DNA of 64,000 bases from Serripes groenlandicus (taxonomy: Eukaryota > Mollusca > Bivalvia > Cardiida > Cardiidae), in the NCBI GenBank assembly GCA_031761405.1, contig JASEVX010000005.1, positions 921,954 to 985,953 of the forward strand, given 5' to 3'. The position numbers and the translations under genes were made by a program. Of this stretch, positions 47,678-58,325 are shown piece after piece. Position 1 is the stretch's first letter. Each line of letters begins with the position of its first letter. The notes under the pieces were generated by a model. That model made no database searches, had not been told where the DNA came from, and saw only the letters and a list, made by a program, of their open reading frames with translations.

Positions 47678-47835
47678 ACATTCCTGGGTGTGGCTTTCCT
47701 TACCCTTCGATGAAATGCAAATCAGAAAACGGTATGATTGCATCAAGAGGATATCCTACATCAATTGTTGGCCACACAACGCAAATTTGGTACATAGAAG
47801 GAAGGCGAGGTCAATATGTAGAACTTCACATACAA
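47678..47835 (+). CDS. CUB domain 2, first exon
   Basis: Acceptor TTGTCTTACAAAG, donor ACAA|GTAAGA. It reads IPGCGFPYPSMKCKSENGMI, ASRGYPTSIVGHTTQIWYIE and GRRGQYVELHIQ. The layout C ... G-x-I-x-S-x-x-YP ... W-x-I-x-(G)-x-x-G-Q-Y-V-x-L-x-I suits the start of a CUB domain, with an extra CGFPYPSMKC lead. Phase 1 in, 0 out. The following intron is 10.5 kb and contains the Ngaro element. Confidence 0.78.
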
Positions 47836-49678
47836 GTAAGAGTCGTATTAGAATAACGTCAATGGTATAGGGGGGCATCACTATTTAATATTTTATTAAT
47901 GAAAAGGGATTCTTGGTGACAATATTTCTGACGATCGAACGCCAAAAGTGAAGTTTTTATGAGTGACCCAGTATTTTGCATATGAGGATAAACAACATCT
48001 GTTTGCATCCATGTTGTATAATGACTAGAAAAGGACTAATATTACCCTCAAAAGTTTATATCAATGTGAACTGAATAAGCGAGTCGTTGATAGGGGTCTA
48101 ACACTTTTCGTTGAACATTCCTATATTTCCGTTTTACGCATGACGTACATGGGTTTTGTTTGTGGTTGTTTGAATATGTTTTAGTATAAATATATTCAAA
48201 TTATTTCGTGTCACATTTGTATTTTTATCTTGATTATATTGAATACAGTGTATTTGTGTTTTGTTTGATCTCTTCTGGCTATGTTGGAAGATAGCCAATA
48301 ACCCGTGATGAATGTGGAGCATTGGTGTGAGAAAGTCACGACATATATGTGTAGGTGAACTGTCTCTCGTGACATGAAGACCATTGTCTTAAACCAATGA
48401 CAAATATTGAAAGGAAAAGGGAAAGAAAAATTGTCCAAGGGTTTTTAGAGAAGGGCCTGAAACACATTCCAGGAACAATTTAGGCATCATTATATTTTAG
48501 TAGCTCTACGACGGTTCCTCTGTTGGTTTTTATTTGTTTGGAACAAACAAATTTAGTAGCTGCAATTCTGAAGCCATACGTCTTATGGAAAAGTTCCTAA
48601 ATTTCATACGCGTGAAAGTAGTACTCAATACTTGCTCTTACTTTTCAAATGTATCACGATTTTTGAAATAATGATATATTTATATCGTCTTTGTTTTCTT
48701 ATGTGGTTCTTATATTCAAAGAGAATTACGAAATAAAATGAAACATTGTATTTTAAAACATGAACGCGGAGAGATTAATAAATCTCAATGAGTGAACTGC
48801 TACAGGGAGAACTATTTCCGATTTAAGCTCCAGATACGGTATTTGAATTTTCAATCACGCATTGCAAATGTAGATAAAAATAGAATGGAAAATATTTTCT
48901 TTGTGCCTTGTCGGCCATATAAATATAGTATAAAGAATTAAAAAAACAAATATGTGCCTCATAAAATGCATTTAAAATGAGAGTAACACATTTGCAGAGA
49001 AATCGTGATCGTCGAATTCTATTTATAAATACAACGGTATGGGGGGAGGGTCTAAAGTGCGGACGCGATCTGCGGACAAATACATTATAGAGGGAAAATG
49101 CGGACAAATGCAATATAGACGGAAAATGCGGACGCATTAGAATATAGAGCAAATCTGCGGACGCTATGATTTGTTGTAAAAAATGTTTAATTAAAGATGG
49201 GCAAATGTGTATAATTTGTTACATATGATCATATACGGGGTTTTCTTTGTAAATATATAATGTGTTTGATTGCTTTTATCAGTGATATAGATTAAACCAA
49301 AAATCGAGATCATGCTGAAATGGAATCTCTTTGTAAAGTGTTTTAACGACTTTCTTTTTATATCATATCTATAGATATCAATAAAGAGAATTGATGGATT
49401 GATTTTCCGACAAGTAAATGTCTTTTGACGCATCTGCAGCGGACGAAATTTGAAAACATTGCAAGAATAGAATAGGTTGCTAGTAACTAGCCATAGGTTC
49501 TGCTTTAATTATATCCTCTCCTTTACAATCGATTGAAGGGTCATGAGTTCTAGTTATTGTTGGGCCTCTTCATTTTCTACTTTGTAACTTTCAACAGTTT
49601 TCCATGTGCCATACTACGAGGCAAATTATCCATGCAACATTCTATTCTGTAGGGTACTTTGAAGGGGCAGAACAATTT
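47836..49678. other. Intron 5' of the Ngaro element; no additional gene supported
   Basis: It contains three 31-34-bp repeats of GCGGACAAATGCAATATAGA type at 49055-49165. I see no exon with both borders. Confidence 0.45.
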
Positions 49679-49950
49679 AAATTAGCACTAGCACAAGCAA
49701 GAAAGAAAGAGAAACACACAAATACGAGAGGATGATTTTACTAGAATGTAATTAAGCTTGCCAGTCGGTTACAAACTCAAAAAGCTTCATACAGGCTTAT
49801 GCAACTAAACAACTATATAAACAAAGCTGTAGCTTAAACACAGATAAGCACACATTATTAAAGCAATACAGCAGATGAATAAAACATGAAACAATATACA
49901 ATTATGATAATGACAATATACATATGACCATCTGCAAGCCTATATAACTG
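49679..49950 (-). repeat. Ngaro split repeat B2
   Basis: 272 bp from AAATTAGCACTAGCACAAGC to CAAGCCTATATAACTG, the same as 50132-50403. It forms the 3' terminus of the element. Confidence 0.93.
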
Positions 49951-49969
49951 AAGGGGAGAGGTGGGAGGG

Positions 49970-50135
49970 AACTTTCAATGTAACAAAACCGACTGTCAAA
50001 CAAATACTGTGCAGATATTTCCCGCGAAATTCATTAAATATACTGGCGTAGTAATATCAAAATTATCGTCCAATCAAAATCTTGTTGATTATGCAAATTA
50101 ACTGGTTTTACGAATTGTCGTAAAACCTTGCAAAT
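49970..50135 (-). repeat. Ngaro split repeat A2
   Basis: 166 bp, AACTTTCAATGTAACAAAAC ... CGTAAAACCTTGCAAAT, the same as 55434-55599. It abuts B1 with an AAAT overlap. It contains the inverted motif GGTTTTACGAATTGTCGTAA (TTTTACGA / TCGTAAAA). Confidence 0.93.
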
Positions 50136-50403
50136 TAGCACTAGCACAAGCAAGAAAGAAAGAGAAACACACAAATACGAGAGGATGATTTTACTAGAAT
50201 GTAATTAAGCTTGCCAGTCGGTTACAAACTCAAAAAGCTTCATACAGGCTTATGCAACTAAACAACTATATAAACAAAGCTGTAGCTTAAACACAGATAA
50301 GCACACATTATTAAAGCAATACAGCAGATGAATAAAACATGAAACAATATACAATTATGATAATGACAATATACATATGACCATCTGCAAGCCTATATAA
50401 CTG
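50132..50403 (-). repeat. Ngaro split repeat B1
   Basis: Second copy of the 272-bp B repeat, just downstream of the hydrolase frame. Confidence 0.93.
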
Positions 50404-50731
50404 CCCAAAACCAAGCCCCTCCCCCAAAGGAAGCAAAAGCAACATAAAAATAGAAATAAAAACAACAACAAATAAGCATACATGTAAAAATGAAAACATA
50501 CAAACAACATACAAAATTAATTGAACAGATGATCAACACTCCCACCCCCAACCCTATTCCGGAGTAATATCAAGTACTATCACCACCGAAAACAACCTCC
50601 AATAAAGTAATATACCTTCATTAAAGAGGGCCCCCAAAAAAAAAAAACCTTAAAGAAGTGAATACCTCCTTTAAAAGGGTAATAATTTCCCAAATGTAAT
50701 GATGATCATCCTGTATCAATTAAGTGTAAAT

Positions 50732-51252
50732 TTACAAATTCTTTAATAAATGAGAAACTGTATTAATGAAGACTACTTTTAAGCGTCTGGTACCTTCCAA
50801 GTTTAAATGTAAACCACCATCTCTAACTGCAAATAACTCTCGGACCGGCAGACCAAACTTAAAAAACGGTCTAAAAGAATGCAGGAACTGCAGCTTACGC
50901 TGAGAACATATCTTCTTCAGACCGGAATTTACCGATTTCACATTCTCTCCAAACTTTTGATGATCAAGTGGTCTTGGAAGGATACTAGAAACAATGATTT
51001 TGGTAGCAGACACACCAGAAATAATAGTAAACAAATTGTTAAAAGCACTGAGAATTTCCGGCACAGATAAAGAAGTAATATCATTAGTTCCCACATGTAG
51101 GATAATATGATCAACATGTAACAATTCTGGAAAACGTTCTAATCTCTTTGCCAGTCTAGAAATATTAATGCCAGGAAAGGCATGTAGTACGGTGAAATTG
51201 ATACCGGTTACATGTTTGGCTATTGAATCCGAAATGATGTGGACTTGTATAT
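50732..51252 (-). CDS. Ngaro ORF4: SGNH (GDSL-like) hydrolase
   Basis: Read from a second acceptor TATCTCTTTGCAG, just after the recombinase stop, in phase 1. Block I is IISDSIAKHV (nucleophile Ser9, Gly of GDS replaced by Ser), block II FPGIN, block III HVGTND (Asn56), block V RDGGLHLN (His148, with one extra Gly compared with the usual DGxH). Hydrolase ORFs of this type are known in some Ngaro elements; their job is unknown. There is no signal peptide. An ATG-initiated frame would start at 51124 and lose blocks I and II, so splicing is the likelier route. Confidence 0.82.
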
Positions 51253-51265
51253 CTGCAAAGAGATA

Positions 51266-52227
51266 TTACAAATTCTCAAACATATCATTCAAAATATTCA
51301 TTTTATCTCTCCATGATAACTCCAAATACAACTTATAGGCGTCGGATTTCCAATCACCAAGAATTTGAATTTTTTCAGGCGAAACCTTCGACTGAAAAGC
51401 CAAAGTGGCAAAACCTCTTCTAAATGAATGAGTAGTAAATAAGAATGAGTCTAACTTCAACTGTGAAATGCAATTTCTTAATTTTTTTTGAAACAAATAA
51501 TAAGTAATACACTTTCCGTCAGGTAAAGCAAACAGAGCTCCAGCTGAATGAAAAAAGTTTAACATCATTAAGTCTCTATAAGCCTTCACAGGGCAAAGTC
51601 GAATATCTTTGAATTGAATTAAAGGACTAATAAGTGATCTTTCGCCAAACTGTATAGTTTTTGACCAGTCAAATTTGACTAGTAAAAATTCAGAATAATC
51701 TGAAACCATATTTTTTTGTAAAAATTTTCCATCACTCAGATCCTGTTTTGACGAAGGCACTAAATTCGATTTACGAGCGACAAGAAAAAAGGCAAAAAGG
51801 AACAAACACCAATATACTATGTTACTTTTGTCTGAGAAATCTAAATTATTATAAATACCGATTAGAATTTCCAGTGTAATCGGATTAGCTTGCTTAACAC
51901 AATGCGGATTTAATCTAGCTAGACCTCTGAATGTAAGAAGTAATGAAAAATCAGAGAACTGTTCAGTGTCAAAACCTGCTATAGCATGCAGTGTTTTAAC
52001 TCCTGAGATATAATTTCGTATACTGTTCACTGATTTAAAGGATCTGGACAAGAATTGTGCATATAAACGTAAAGTGTTAGATGAAGCTGGTAGATAACCA
52101 AGTTGAAAATGAATACAAAACATCATGAAAGTTTCCCACTGGATTAATAAATTCTTATGGGAGCCTACAGCAAAGGCTGATTTTGTCGACTGTCTCAATT
52201 GACCTTTAAGAAGTAGAAGCTCCTCAT
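51266..52227 (-). CDS. Ngaro ORF3: tyrosine recombinase
   Basis: The frame has no upstream ATG near its start; the first in-frame Met candidates lie well inside. A clear acceptor TTCTTTTTTCAG ends at 52228, directly after the RT stop, so I start the coding exon there (phase 1, DEELLLLKGQ...). Numbering from the TTG at 52198, the catalytic set is R142 (ARKSN), K180 (DWSKT), H257 and R260 (THSFRRGF), W283 (GDWKSDAY) and Y291 (KLYLE). This is the complete R-K-H-R-W-Y set of the phage-integrase fold. It integrates the circular DNA. Confidence 0.9.
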
Positions 52228-52250
52228 CTGAAAAAAGAATTAATCTTCAT

Positions 52251-54083
52251 CTACCATGGATGAGTAAAACGAAAATGGTCCTCATTCACGTGATACTGAC
52301 TTAAAACAGAAATATCGGTAACAAGAGAAAAAAATTTATCTTTAAACTTATTATCTAAGTGGAAACGTGATAAATAGTCCGCCAATCTGTTTTGAGAGCC
52401 CTCAAGATGAACAGCTCTAAAATGAATATCATACAATGATGTCCAATAGCATAATTCTCTTAAACAATTTTGTAAAAATGGACATTTGGCTTTTCCTGAA
52501 TTTATTACGATACAAGCAGCCATGTTGTCACAATAAATTTGAATTGTCTTACCCTTCATTAAGACACCCCATACATGAAAACATACTATAACTGATAGAA
52601 GTTCTAACGCACTGATGTGTAAATTCTGTTCTATAATAAAGGCAGGAAATTCACTGTGAAAATATTTATTTTCTAAAAAACCACCACAACCTGATAAACA
52701 GCTGTCTGAGCTAAATATCAAATCCGGTTCAGACCAAGATCCATGATCTATTAACGAAATACCGTTATAAATAGGTAAGAATTGATTCCACCAAAACAGA
52801 TCTTTCTTGACATCCTCTGGAATTTTAAACATGCAGGATGTGTGCATGTCATCAGAATAACACTGTCTAAGCCAGTTTAAAATCCTATTTACAAAAACTC
52901 TGCTGGATTTTACACAAGCACCAACAAAATTCAATTTTCCCAAAAGACTTTGGAGATCTTTCAAAGTGGCATGACTTTTGAACAACCAGCTGAAGACCAA
53001 AGCACGGGTTTGATTTAGTTTTTCTAATGGAATTGACATATTCATCTCAATAGTATCGAAAAGAATACCCAAAAAAACCATACGTTCAGAAGGCTCACAA
53101 GCTTTATCTAAAGCTTCTTCCAAACCGCTCTGAAGAAAAATGTTCCTCATAGCAGAAAAGGCAAACCAAGCCACGTCTCCTTGCTCTACTCCTCCGAAAT
53201 CATCCAAGTAATTCAGAACTGCCAAACCTATGTTTAACATCATAAAGGAAAAAGCATTGGTAACCCTTTGACATATATGAGCTGAAGAACGAAGACCCAT
53301 AGGTAGTACCGTATCACAAAAGATGTGATTTTTCCATTTAAATGCAACAAGATTATAATCTGATGGACAAATACTTATTTGTCTATAGGCTCTCCTCAAG
53401 TCGAGCTTATACAATAAGGCACCCTGACCCTTGGCTAAAATTAAAGAAGTAAAATCATCAACATTGGGAAAAAACAAATCTACACTGTCGCCTAAATACC
53501 GATCCTTTGGTACATAACTATTTACACTATTCCCTTTCTTAGGGAAACTAAGATCCAAGATGATTCTTCTCTCAGAAAGTGATTTTGGTACAGAATTTAA
53601 TGGAGATAAAATAATATTTTCTGTAAAAGGGTTATTTTTGAAAGGACCCATAATTGCTCTGAAAGAAGCCTCCTTCATTAAATATTTTTCAATTTCCTTC
53701 GGGAATTCTACAGCTCCCTTATGATTTTTAACCTTTGAATTTTTGTTAATTTTCTTTGTGTCTGAAACAAACCCTATTGGAAACCCATATTTTAGTAATT
53801 CACAAACCTGTAAGTCATTATATCCGTGAAGCATTCTTCTCATAAAATTAGTATTGAATTTTGAATTAACAGGGATTTTTTTACATTCAAAATTATATTT
53901 TCCTGATGCTTTCACTAACCTATGCATATCAAGTTTTTTAATTGAGTCATCAATTAAAATGGGTTTTACCCTGTTGCAAATTAAACATTTACTGCTGTGA
54001 TTACAAAAATTTTGAGTTTGATTGACATGGTTAAACTTAGCTTTTAAAAATTTTGGTAAAATAAAATCAGCAGCTTTTTCCAT
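52251..54083 (-). CDS. Ngaro ORF2: reverse transcriptase-RNase H
   Basis: About 610 residues. N-terminal Cys/His patch CNHSSKCLIC (28-37). RT motifs: LYKLDLRRAYRQ (catalytic D229), LPMGLRSSAHICQR (261-274) and LNYLDDFGG (D295, D296). RNase H: FSSDSCLSGCGGF (D461), SALELL (E495), IYCDNMAA (D520), RLADYLSRF (D570). It copies the RNA genome and degrades the RNA strand. It is in the same frame as ORF1 after one TGA, open all the way, so it may be made by stop readthrough as well as from its own ATG at 54083. Confidence 0.93.
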   Translation of the reverse strand: MEKAADFILPKFLKAKFNHVNQTQNFCNHSSKCLICNRVKPILIDDSIKKLDMHRLVKASGKYNFECKKIPVNSKFNTNFMRRMLHGYNDLQVCELLKYGFPIGFVSDTKKINKNSKVKNHKGAVEFPKEIEKYLMKEASFRAIMGPFKNNPFTENIILSPLNSVPKSLSERRIILDLSFPKKGNSVNSYVPKDRYLGDSVDLFFPNVDDFTSLILAKGQGALLYKLDLRRAYRQISICPSDYNLVAFKWKNHIFCDTVLPMGLRSSAHICQRVTNAFSFMMLNIGLAVLNYLDDFGGVEQGDVAWFAFSAMRNIFLQSGLEEALDKACEPSERMVFLGILFDTIEMNMSIPLEKLNQTRALVFSWLFKSHATLKDLQSLLGKLNFVGACVKSSRVFVNRILNWLRQCYSDDMHTSCMFKIPEDVKKDLFWWNQFLPIYNGISLIDHGSWSEPDLIFSSDSCLSGCGGFLENKYFHSEFPAFIIEQNLHISALELLSVIVCFHVWGVLMKGKTIQIYCDNMAACIVINSGKAKCPFLQNCLRELCYWTSLYDIHFRAVHLEGSQNRLADYLSRFHLDNKFKDKFFSLVTDISVLSQYHVNEDHFRFTHPW

Positions 54084-54086
54084 CAA

Positions 54087-54119
54087 TGCAAGGCGTTGTT
54101 TGGAAATAGAAAAGAGTCA
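54087..54119 (-). promoter_or_regulatory. Possible stop-codon readthrough site between ORF1 and RT
   Basis: ...AACATTGCC-TGA-CTC, followed by ten open codons and the ATG of the RT frame, all in one frame. TGA followed by C is a weak terminator in many eukaryotes. Inference only. Confidence 0.4.
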
Positions 54120-55205
54120 GGCAATGTTATAAGAACAAGTCGAAGAACATTCAGGGTGGTTCAATTCCTTCCTGTCCTTCTGCCAACAAGCGGCACAAAT
54201 GTGTTTTGCTAAACGGTTTCTCCCCTTAACAATAACCATGTGAGACTCTTTAAAAGTACACTTATTCCTTTGAAATTGAGAACAAAACCAATTTTTGTCC
54301 TCTGATTTGTGTGCATTCGCACCCAGTGAAAAGTCAGATTTTGGCCTAAAGCTATATTTATTATAGGAAGAGGCAAGAACAGTATTTTCAATATAATTAA
54401 AATCATCTCCCCACTTTCTATAGCCCAACTCAACTTCACGTAGTATTGCTGCATACAAAGATTTAATAACCTTAAAATCCACTGACTTATTAAGGTACAT
54501 AAGTCTTTTCAATAGTTCAAGCCGGGCAGATTTTTCTTTGGCTGGCAATGAATGATTAGATATGATCTCTAACTCACCCGCCACGAACATATTTATATCA
54601 AGATCGTCAAATTCAACTGAATGGTTGACGAACTCAAACCTAAGATGAGCATGGGGATATTTCTGAGGATAAATAACAGAGTCAGAAGCTTTTGCCTTTA
54701 AACCAGATTTCTTAGCCCTTGATTTTCCATGTTTCACCGACACCGGCTGGCTTTCGTCGCTGTCATCGTCTGACTGTTCCTCTGTACCCGACCCGTCTAG
54801 CAGATTTAAATGTCTCAATTCCTTCCGAGCTTGGATAAGCAAATTGGGATCATTTCTTAAATTGTCAACAGTAAACGTATTACCTTTCTGTTTTGGTGAA
54901 GATTTCGCCACTACCGATTCCCGGCGAAGCTTTGCAAGAGAGTCCTCCTTTGCTCGAATCTTCTCGCGCAGTTTTTCGAGTCGTTCTTCTTCTTCCAAAA
55001 ACCTCAATCGCTCCTCCAACTGATCTTTCTGTTCCAAGTAGGCCACACCGGAAGTAGAAAGTTTTGCCTTTTCCCAGCTTAAGTTTGGTTCCTCATCTGC
55101 ACAGGGATCGTCCGTTAAAGAATTGGTATCCAAAGTGAATCCTCTTTCATTCAATCGGCTGTAATCGACGATAGGTTTGCCTCTGGAAGGTCTTGAATTC
55201 GCCAT
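54117..55205 (-). CDS. Ngaro ORF1: gag-like protein with zinc-binding C-terminus
   Basis: 362 residues from the first ATG (context GCATTATGG). Residues 57-97 form a charged coiled coil (EQKDQLEERLRFLEEEERLE...). 130-175 is an acidic then basic linker (DDDSDES, KSRAKKSGLKAK). 180-260 is a conserved-looking helical core. 308-353 is rich in Cys/His (C308, C315, H322, C337, C340, H350, C353), which suits a nucleic-acid-binding zinc module. Role by position: structural, RNA-packaging protein. The frame is the same as that of the RT ORF, and a single TGA (54117-54119) separates them by 10 codons from the RT Met. Confidence 0.85.
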   Translation of the reverse strand: MANSRPSRGKPIVDYSRLNERGFTLDTNSLTDDPCADEEPNLSWEKAKLSTSGVAYLEQKDQLEERLRFLEEEERLEKLREKIRAKEDSLAKLRRESVVAKSSPKQKGNTFTVDNLRNDPNLLIQARKELRHLNLLDGSGTEEQSDDDSDESQPVSVKHGKSRAKKSGLKAKASDSVIYPQKYPHAHLRFEFVNHSVEFDDLDINMFVAGELEIISNHSLPAKEKSARLELLKRLMYLNKSVDFKVIKSLYAAILREVELGYRKWGDDFNYIENTVLASSYNKYSFRPKSDFSLGANAHKSEDKNWFCSQFQRNKCTFKESHMVIVKGRNRLAKHICAACWQKDRKELNHPECSSTCSYNIA

Positions 55206-55433
55206 AATGCGATCAACGAATTTAATAAATACTTAAAACACAATGAAATCAGTTTTAAACAAAATCTGCGGCGCCCGCAATAATGCCGGATCCCAAATAG
55301 CTTCACCGGAACTCTATCAAAAAAGTACTTCTTAGTTAAGCGAGCACAGGAACAAATTTAAAACCGAGATCAAAGACACAGTAAAGACTAAGAACTCCAC
55401 TAAGAACTAAATTATCAACTTAATAATTTAACA

Positions 55434-55599
55434 AACTTTCAATGTAACAAAACCGACTGTCAAACAAATACTGTGCAGATATTTCCCGCGAAATTCATTA
55501 AATATACTGGCGTAGTAATATCAAAATTATCGTCCAATCAAAATCTTGTTGATTATGCAAATTAACTGGTTTTACGAATTGTCGTAAAACCTTGCAAAT
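55434..55599 (-). repeat. Ngaro split repeat A1 (5' terminus)
   Basis: Second copy of the 166-bp A repeat, 229 bp upstream of the ORF1 start. The promoter should lie here or just inside; no TATA box is obvious. Confidence 0.93.
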
Positions 55600-58325
55600 A
55601 ACAAATAAACAATAAGTATATATATATATACAACACTTTTAATCTTAATTTGTTTCTAGTAATTATATATATATACAACTATAATACTAATCTATAACAA
55701 ATAAGTTAAATGGTTTTTTCTAGCTGTGTAAACAGTAAAAAGCAACATATATTGAAAACATTGTGGGAAAAGGAAAATTTGCTTATTTAAACAATTTCTT
55801 AATTCCCATAACCTTTCTTTACCGTCGTATAAACCAAATTTGTATTTGAAGGCTGTTATAACACATATCTTATCATTATAATAGCCAAATAATTAACAAA
55901 AGTTACAATTAAAGTCCGCATCTGTTGTCGAAATATACACAGGTGCATTAACACAAGATTTGTGAAACCAATTTGTGCATATATCACATTGTACCATGAC
56001 GGTATCGACACATCCCGGCAAGTTACAAATACATACATGTATATGATAGGTTTATTGGGAAAAGGGGTTACATTTATAATTTGTTTGGAATGACACTCGT
56101 ACACAATGGTAATTAACAGTGTATGGTCACGCATCCTTAATTGATTTGGCAAGCTTAAACACCCTTTAAAGGAAACAGCGGCCAGCTTAGGTGTATACTG
56201 TAGAGTAAAATTCGGACGGCACAGGTATTGGTTTTCTCTGGAGCATTTAATCCTTTTATAATGCAAATGAATTCAAAAGCCTCTGAAGTCTGAAGCATGT
56301 TTCTTTTAAAGTGCTCATATAAATATTAGTACTGCCTTTTTCCACAATATTTTCTACATGATTTCAATTACTCTTTCATTTGGATAGATGTTTCTTTTTT
56401 AGCTCACCTGAGCACGAAGTGCTAAATGTTAGTTATTGTGATCTCCTTTTGTCCGGCGTCTGTCGTCCGTCAACATCTTCTCCTCAGTTACGAGTGGGTC
56501 AATTGGGATGAAACTTCACAGAAAGCATCCTCTCATTGACCTCACCAGAATTCCTTCAAATGTTTGTGATTTATGCAGAATTATGGTTTCCATGGCAACG
56601 AAAATAAAAAAAACTTTAAAAATTCTTCTTCTACCAAACTGGTTAGCAGATTTTCAAATTATTTTAAAGAAGTGTTCCTTGGCCGCCAGGGAGCGGGGCT
56701 TTTTTGCCTTATATGGCTATAGTGTAAACTCAAAAAAATCTTCTCCTCCAAAAGTGTCAGGCCGATTTTCAAATAATTTTGTAGAAATGTTTCTAGGGTG
56801 ACCCTCTATCAGATTCCTTCCAGCCAAGTTGATTGGTCGAAAAACATGGCCGCCAGCGGTCGGGGCTTTTTTGCCTAATATGGCTATAGTAAAAACTTGA
56901 AAAATCTTCTCCTCCGAAAGTTTTTGGCCAATTTTCAATTCTTTTTGTAGAAATGTTCATTGGGTTACCATCTATCAGATTCCTTCAAGCCATGTTGATT
57001 GGTCGAAAAACATGGCCGCCAGGGGGCAGGGCTATTTGGCCTTATATGGCTATAGTGAAAACTTGAAAAATCTCTTGTTAAGCAGGAAGCTTTTGAGTAA
57101 GATTTTAGAAAACCCTTGGTCAATTGTGATTTTTTTTGTAACAAAAATTGGTAAATACTTAGATGAGTGAGTCGGGGCCATAACGGTTATCCATTTGTTT
57201 TACATGTCTTTTGAAACTTGGAAATTAAATATAATATTCACATGTATGTCTCATGATTTATTTTTATAGACAACTAAAATGGCATTTAATTTTAACGGAT
57301 GCGTCATTTATTTTAAACAATGCATAGTTTATAAATCACACATCTATGCAAACGCAAATGTTTGAACAGTTTTATGTACCCAAACAAATTCGGTGCCTTC
57401 AGCGCTTTGATTATAGTATATAATGCATTTTGTCGGATAAATACTAATCCTCTCAATCTCGCAGACCTGGTTCCTTTTCGGCAATGACCTCGCTGCAGTA
57501 TTTCTTTCCTCAAAACATAACTTTTGTCGTCACATTACAATGACAAGTGTGTAGTCTAGATAACTGTAACGTCTTCATTTGAAAGTCGTAGTTGTTCAAC
57601 CGTTAGAAAATCTGGTACAAATACAATAATACGGATAATTGCTGACAAAATATCTGTTGAATACTCAATAAAATAGATTTGTCTGGCTGAACGGAACAGT
57701 CCACCTAAATTACAAAGCAGTTACTGCACGAGTAACTATTTTGTTCTGTCCAATTCGCACACACTAGGTGTTGTTATCTTTTAGGTAATAACCGTCACAG
57801 AAAGTGTCTAAAAAAAAGTCCGAAAGCGACTCTTCGTGTTACAGAGTTCCGCCCCATGTTTAAAATCTAGAAACTATAATAAACATATTGAGACTAGCCT
57901 CGTTGTCATCGTGCACCATAATTATTTCATGTTTTGATGATTCAGATGAACCTATGTACACAAACAGTCTCACCAGAGCCTTCAGTGTACGCCTGCATTT
58001 GATGATACTACCTGTATCTTCTGACGAAATATATAAAAGCATTCTTTCCGGTCGCTGTTTTTTATTGAGCGGTGCTCTGCGAAAACCAGCCTTAACGTTA
58101 TGACTAAATGCGTGGACAAAGATTAGCCTGCGCAGTCATGCTAAGGATTCAAATGGATACTGCGTAACATAAATTTCTTTTAACCTTTTATAACTAATCG
58201 GAGTACAGTGCAGAGCCAGATCAGACTGCGCAGCTGCTCTAGCTAACATGTATCTATAATGGCCGCAAGTGCCTTACGGTTAGTTTTCGCAGTGCGCCAC
58301 TCAATTACTAGTTATTATGTTTTAG
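55600..58325. other. Remainder of the CUB 2 intron; repeats only
   Basis: Low-complexity TATATATA at 55617 and 55665 (two copies of AATTATATATATATACAACT-like sequence), a dispersed repeat at 56400-57080, and a rearranged block at 58100-58290 with AGCCTGCGCAG motifs. A 136-codon minus-strand frame (55856-56266) has no recognised motif. Confidence 0.45.
56400..57080 (+). repeat. Dispersed repeat starting TTAGCTCACCTGAGC, with a 155-bp internal tandem
   Basis: It begins AGCTCACCTGAGCACGAAGT, then TGTCCGGCGTCTGTCGTCCG. From about 56610 a unit with AAATCTTCTCCTCCAAAAGT, CTATCAGATTCCTTC and AAAAACATGGCCGCCAG is repeated three times. The left terminus is the reverse complement of the one at 14535. 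Confidence 0.7.

Larger units (their letters stand above)
49679..55599 (-). mobile_element. Complete Ngaro-type tyrosine-recombinase retrotransposon
   Basis: A 5.92-kb element. On the minus strand the layout is A1 (55599-55434), ORFs, B1 (50403-50132), A2 (50135-49970), 19 nt, B2 (49950-49679). This split-direct-repeat plan is diagnostic of Ngaro elements (DIRS order), which copy through a circular intermediate and integrate with a tyrosine recombinase instead of a DDE integrase. Both repeat pairs (A, 166 bp; B, 272 bp) look identical by eye. All four reading frames are intact, so the insertion is recent and may be active. A shared AAAT is present at both termini and at the B1/A2 junction, as expected of recombinase crossover. 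It sits in the CUB 2 intron, antisense to the host gene. Confidence 0.93.

Noticed and set aside
50879..54454. Additional frames overlapping the Ngaro ORFs (50879-51070 plus, 54209-54454 minus)
   Set aside because: They are shadows of the hydrolase and gag-like frames in other registers.
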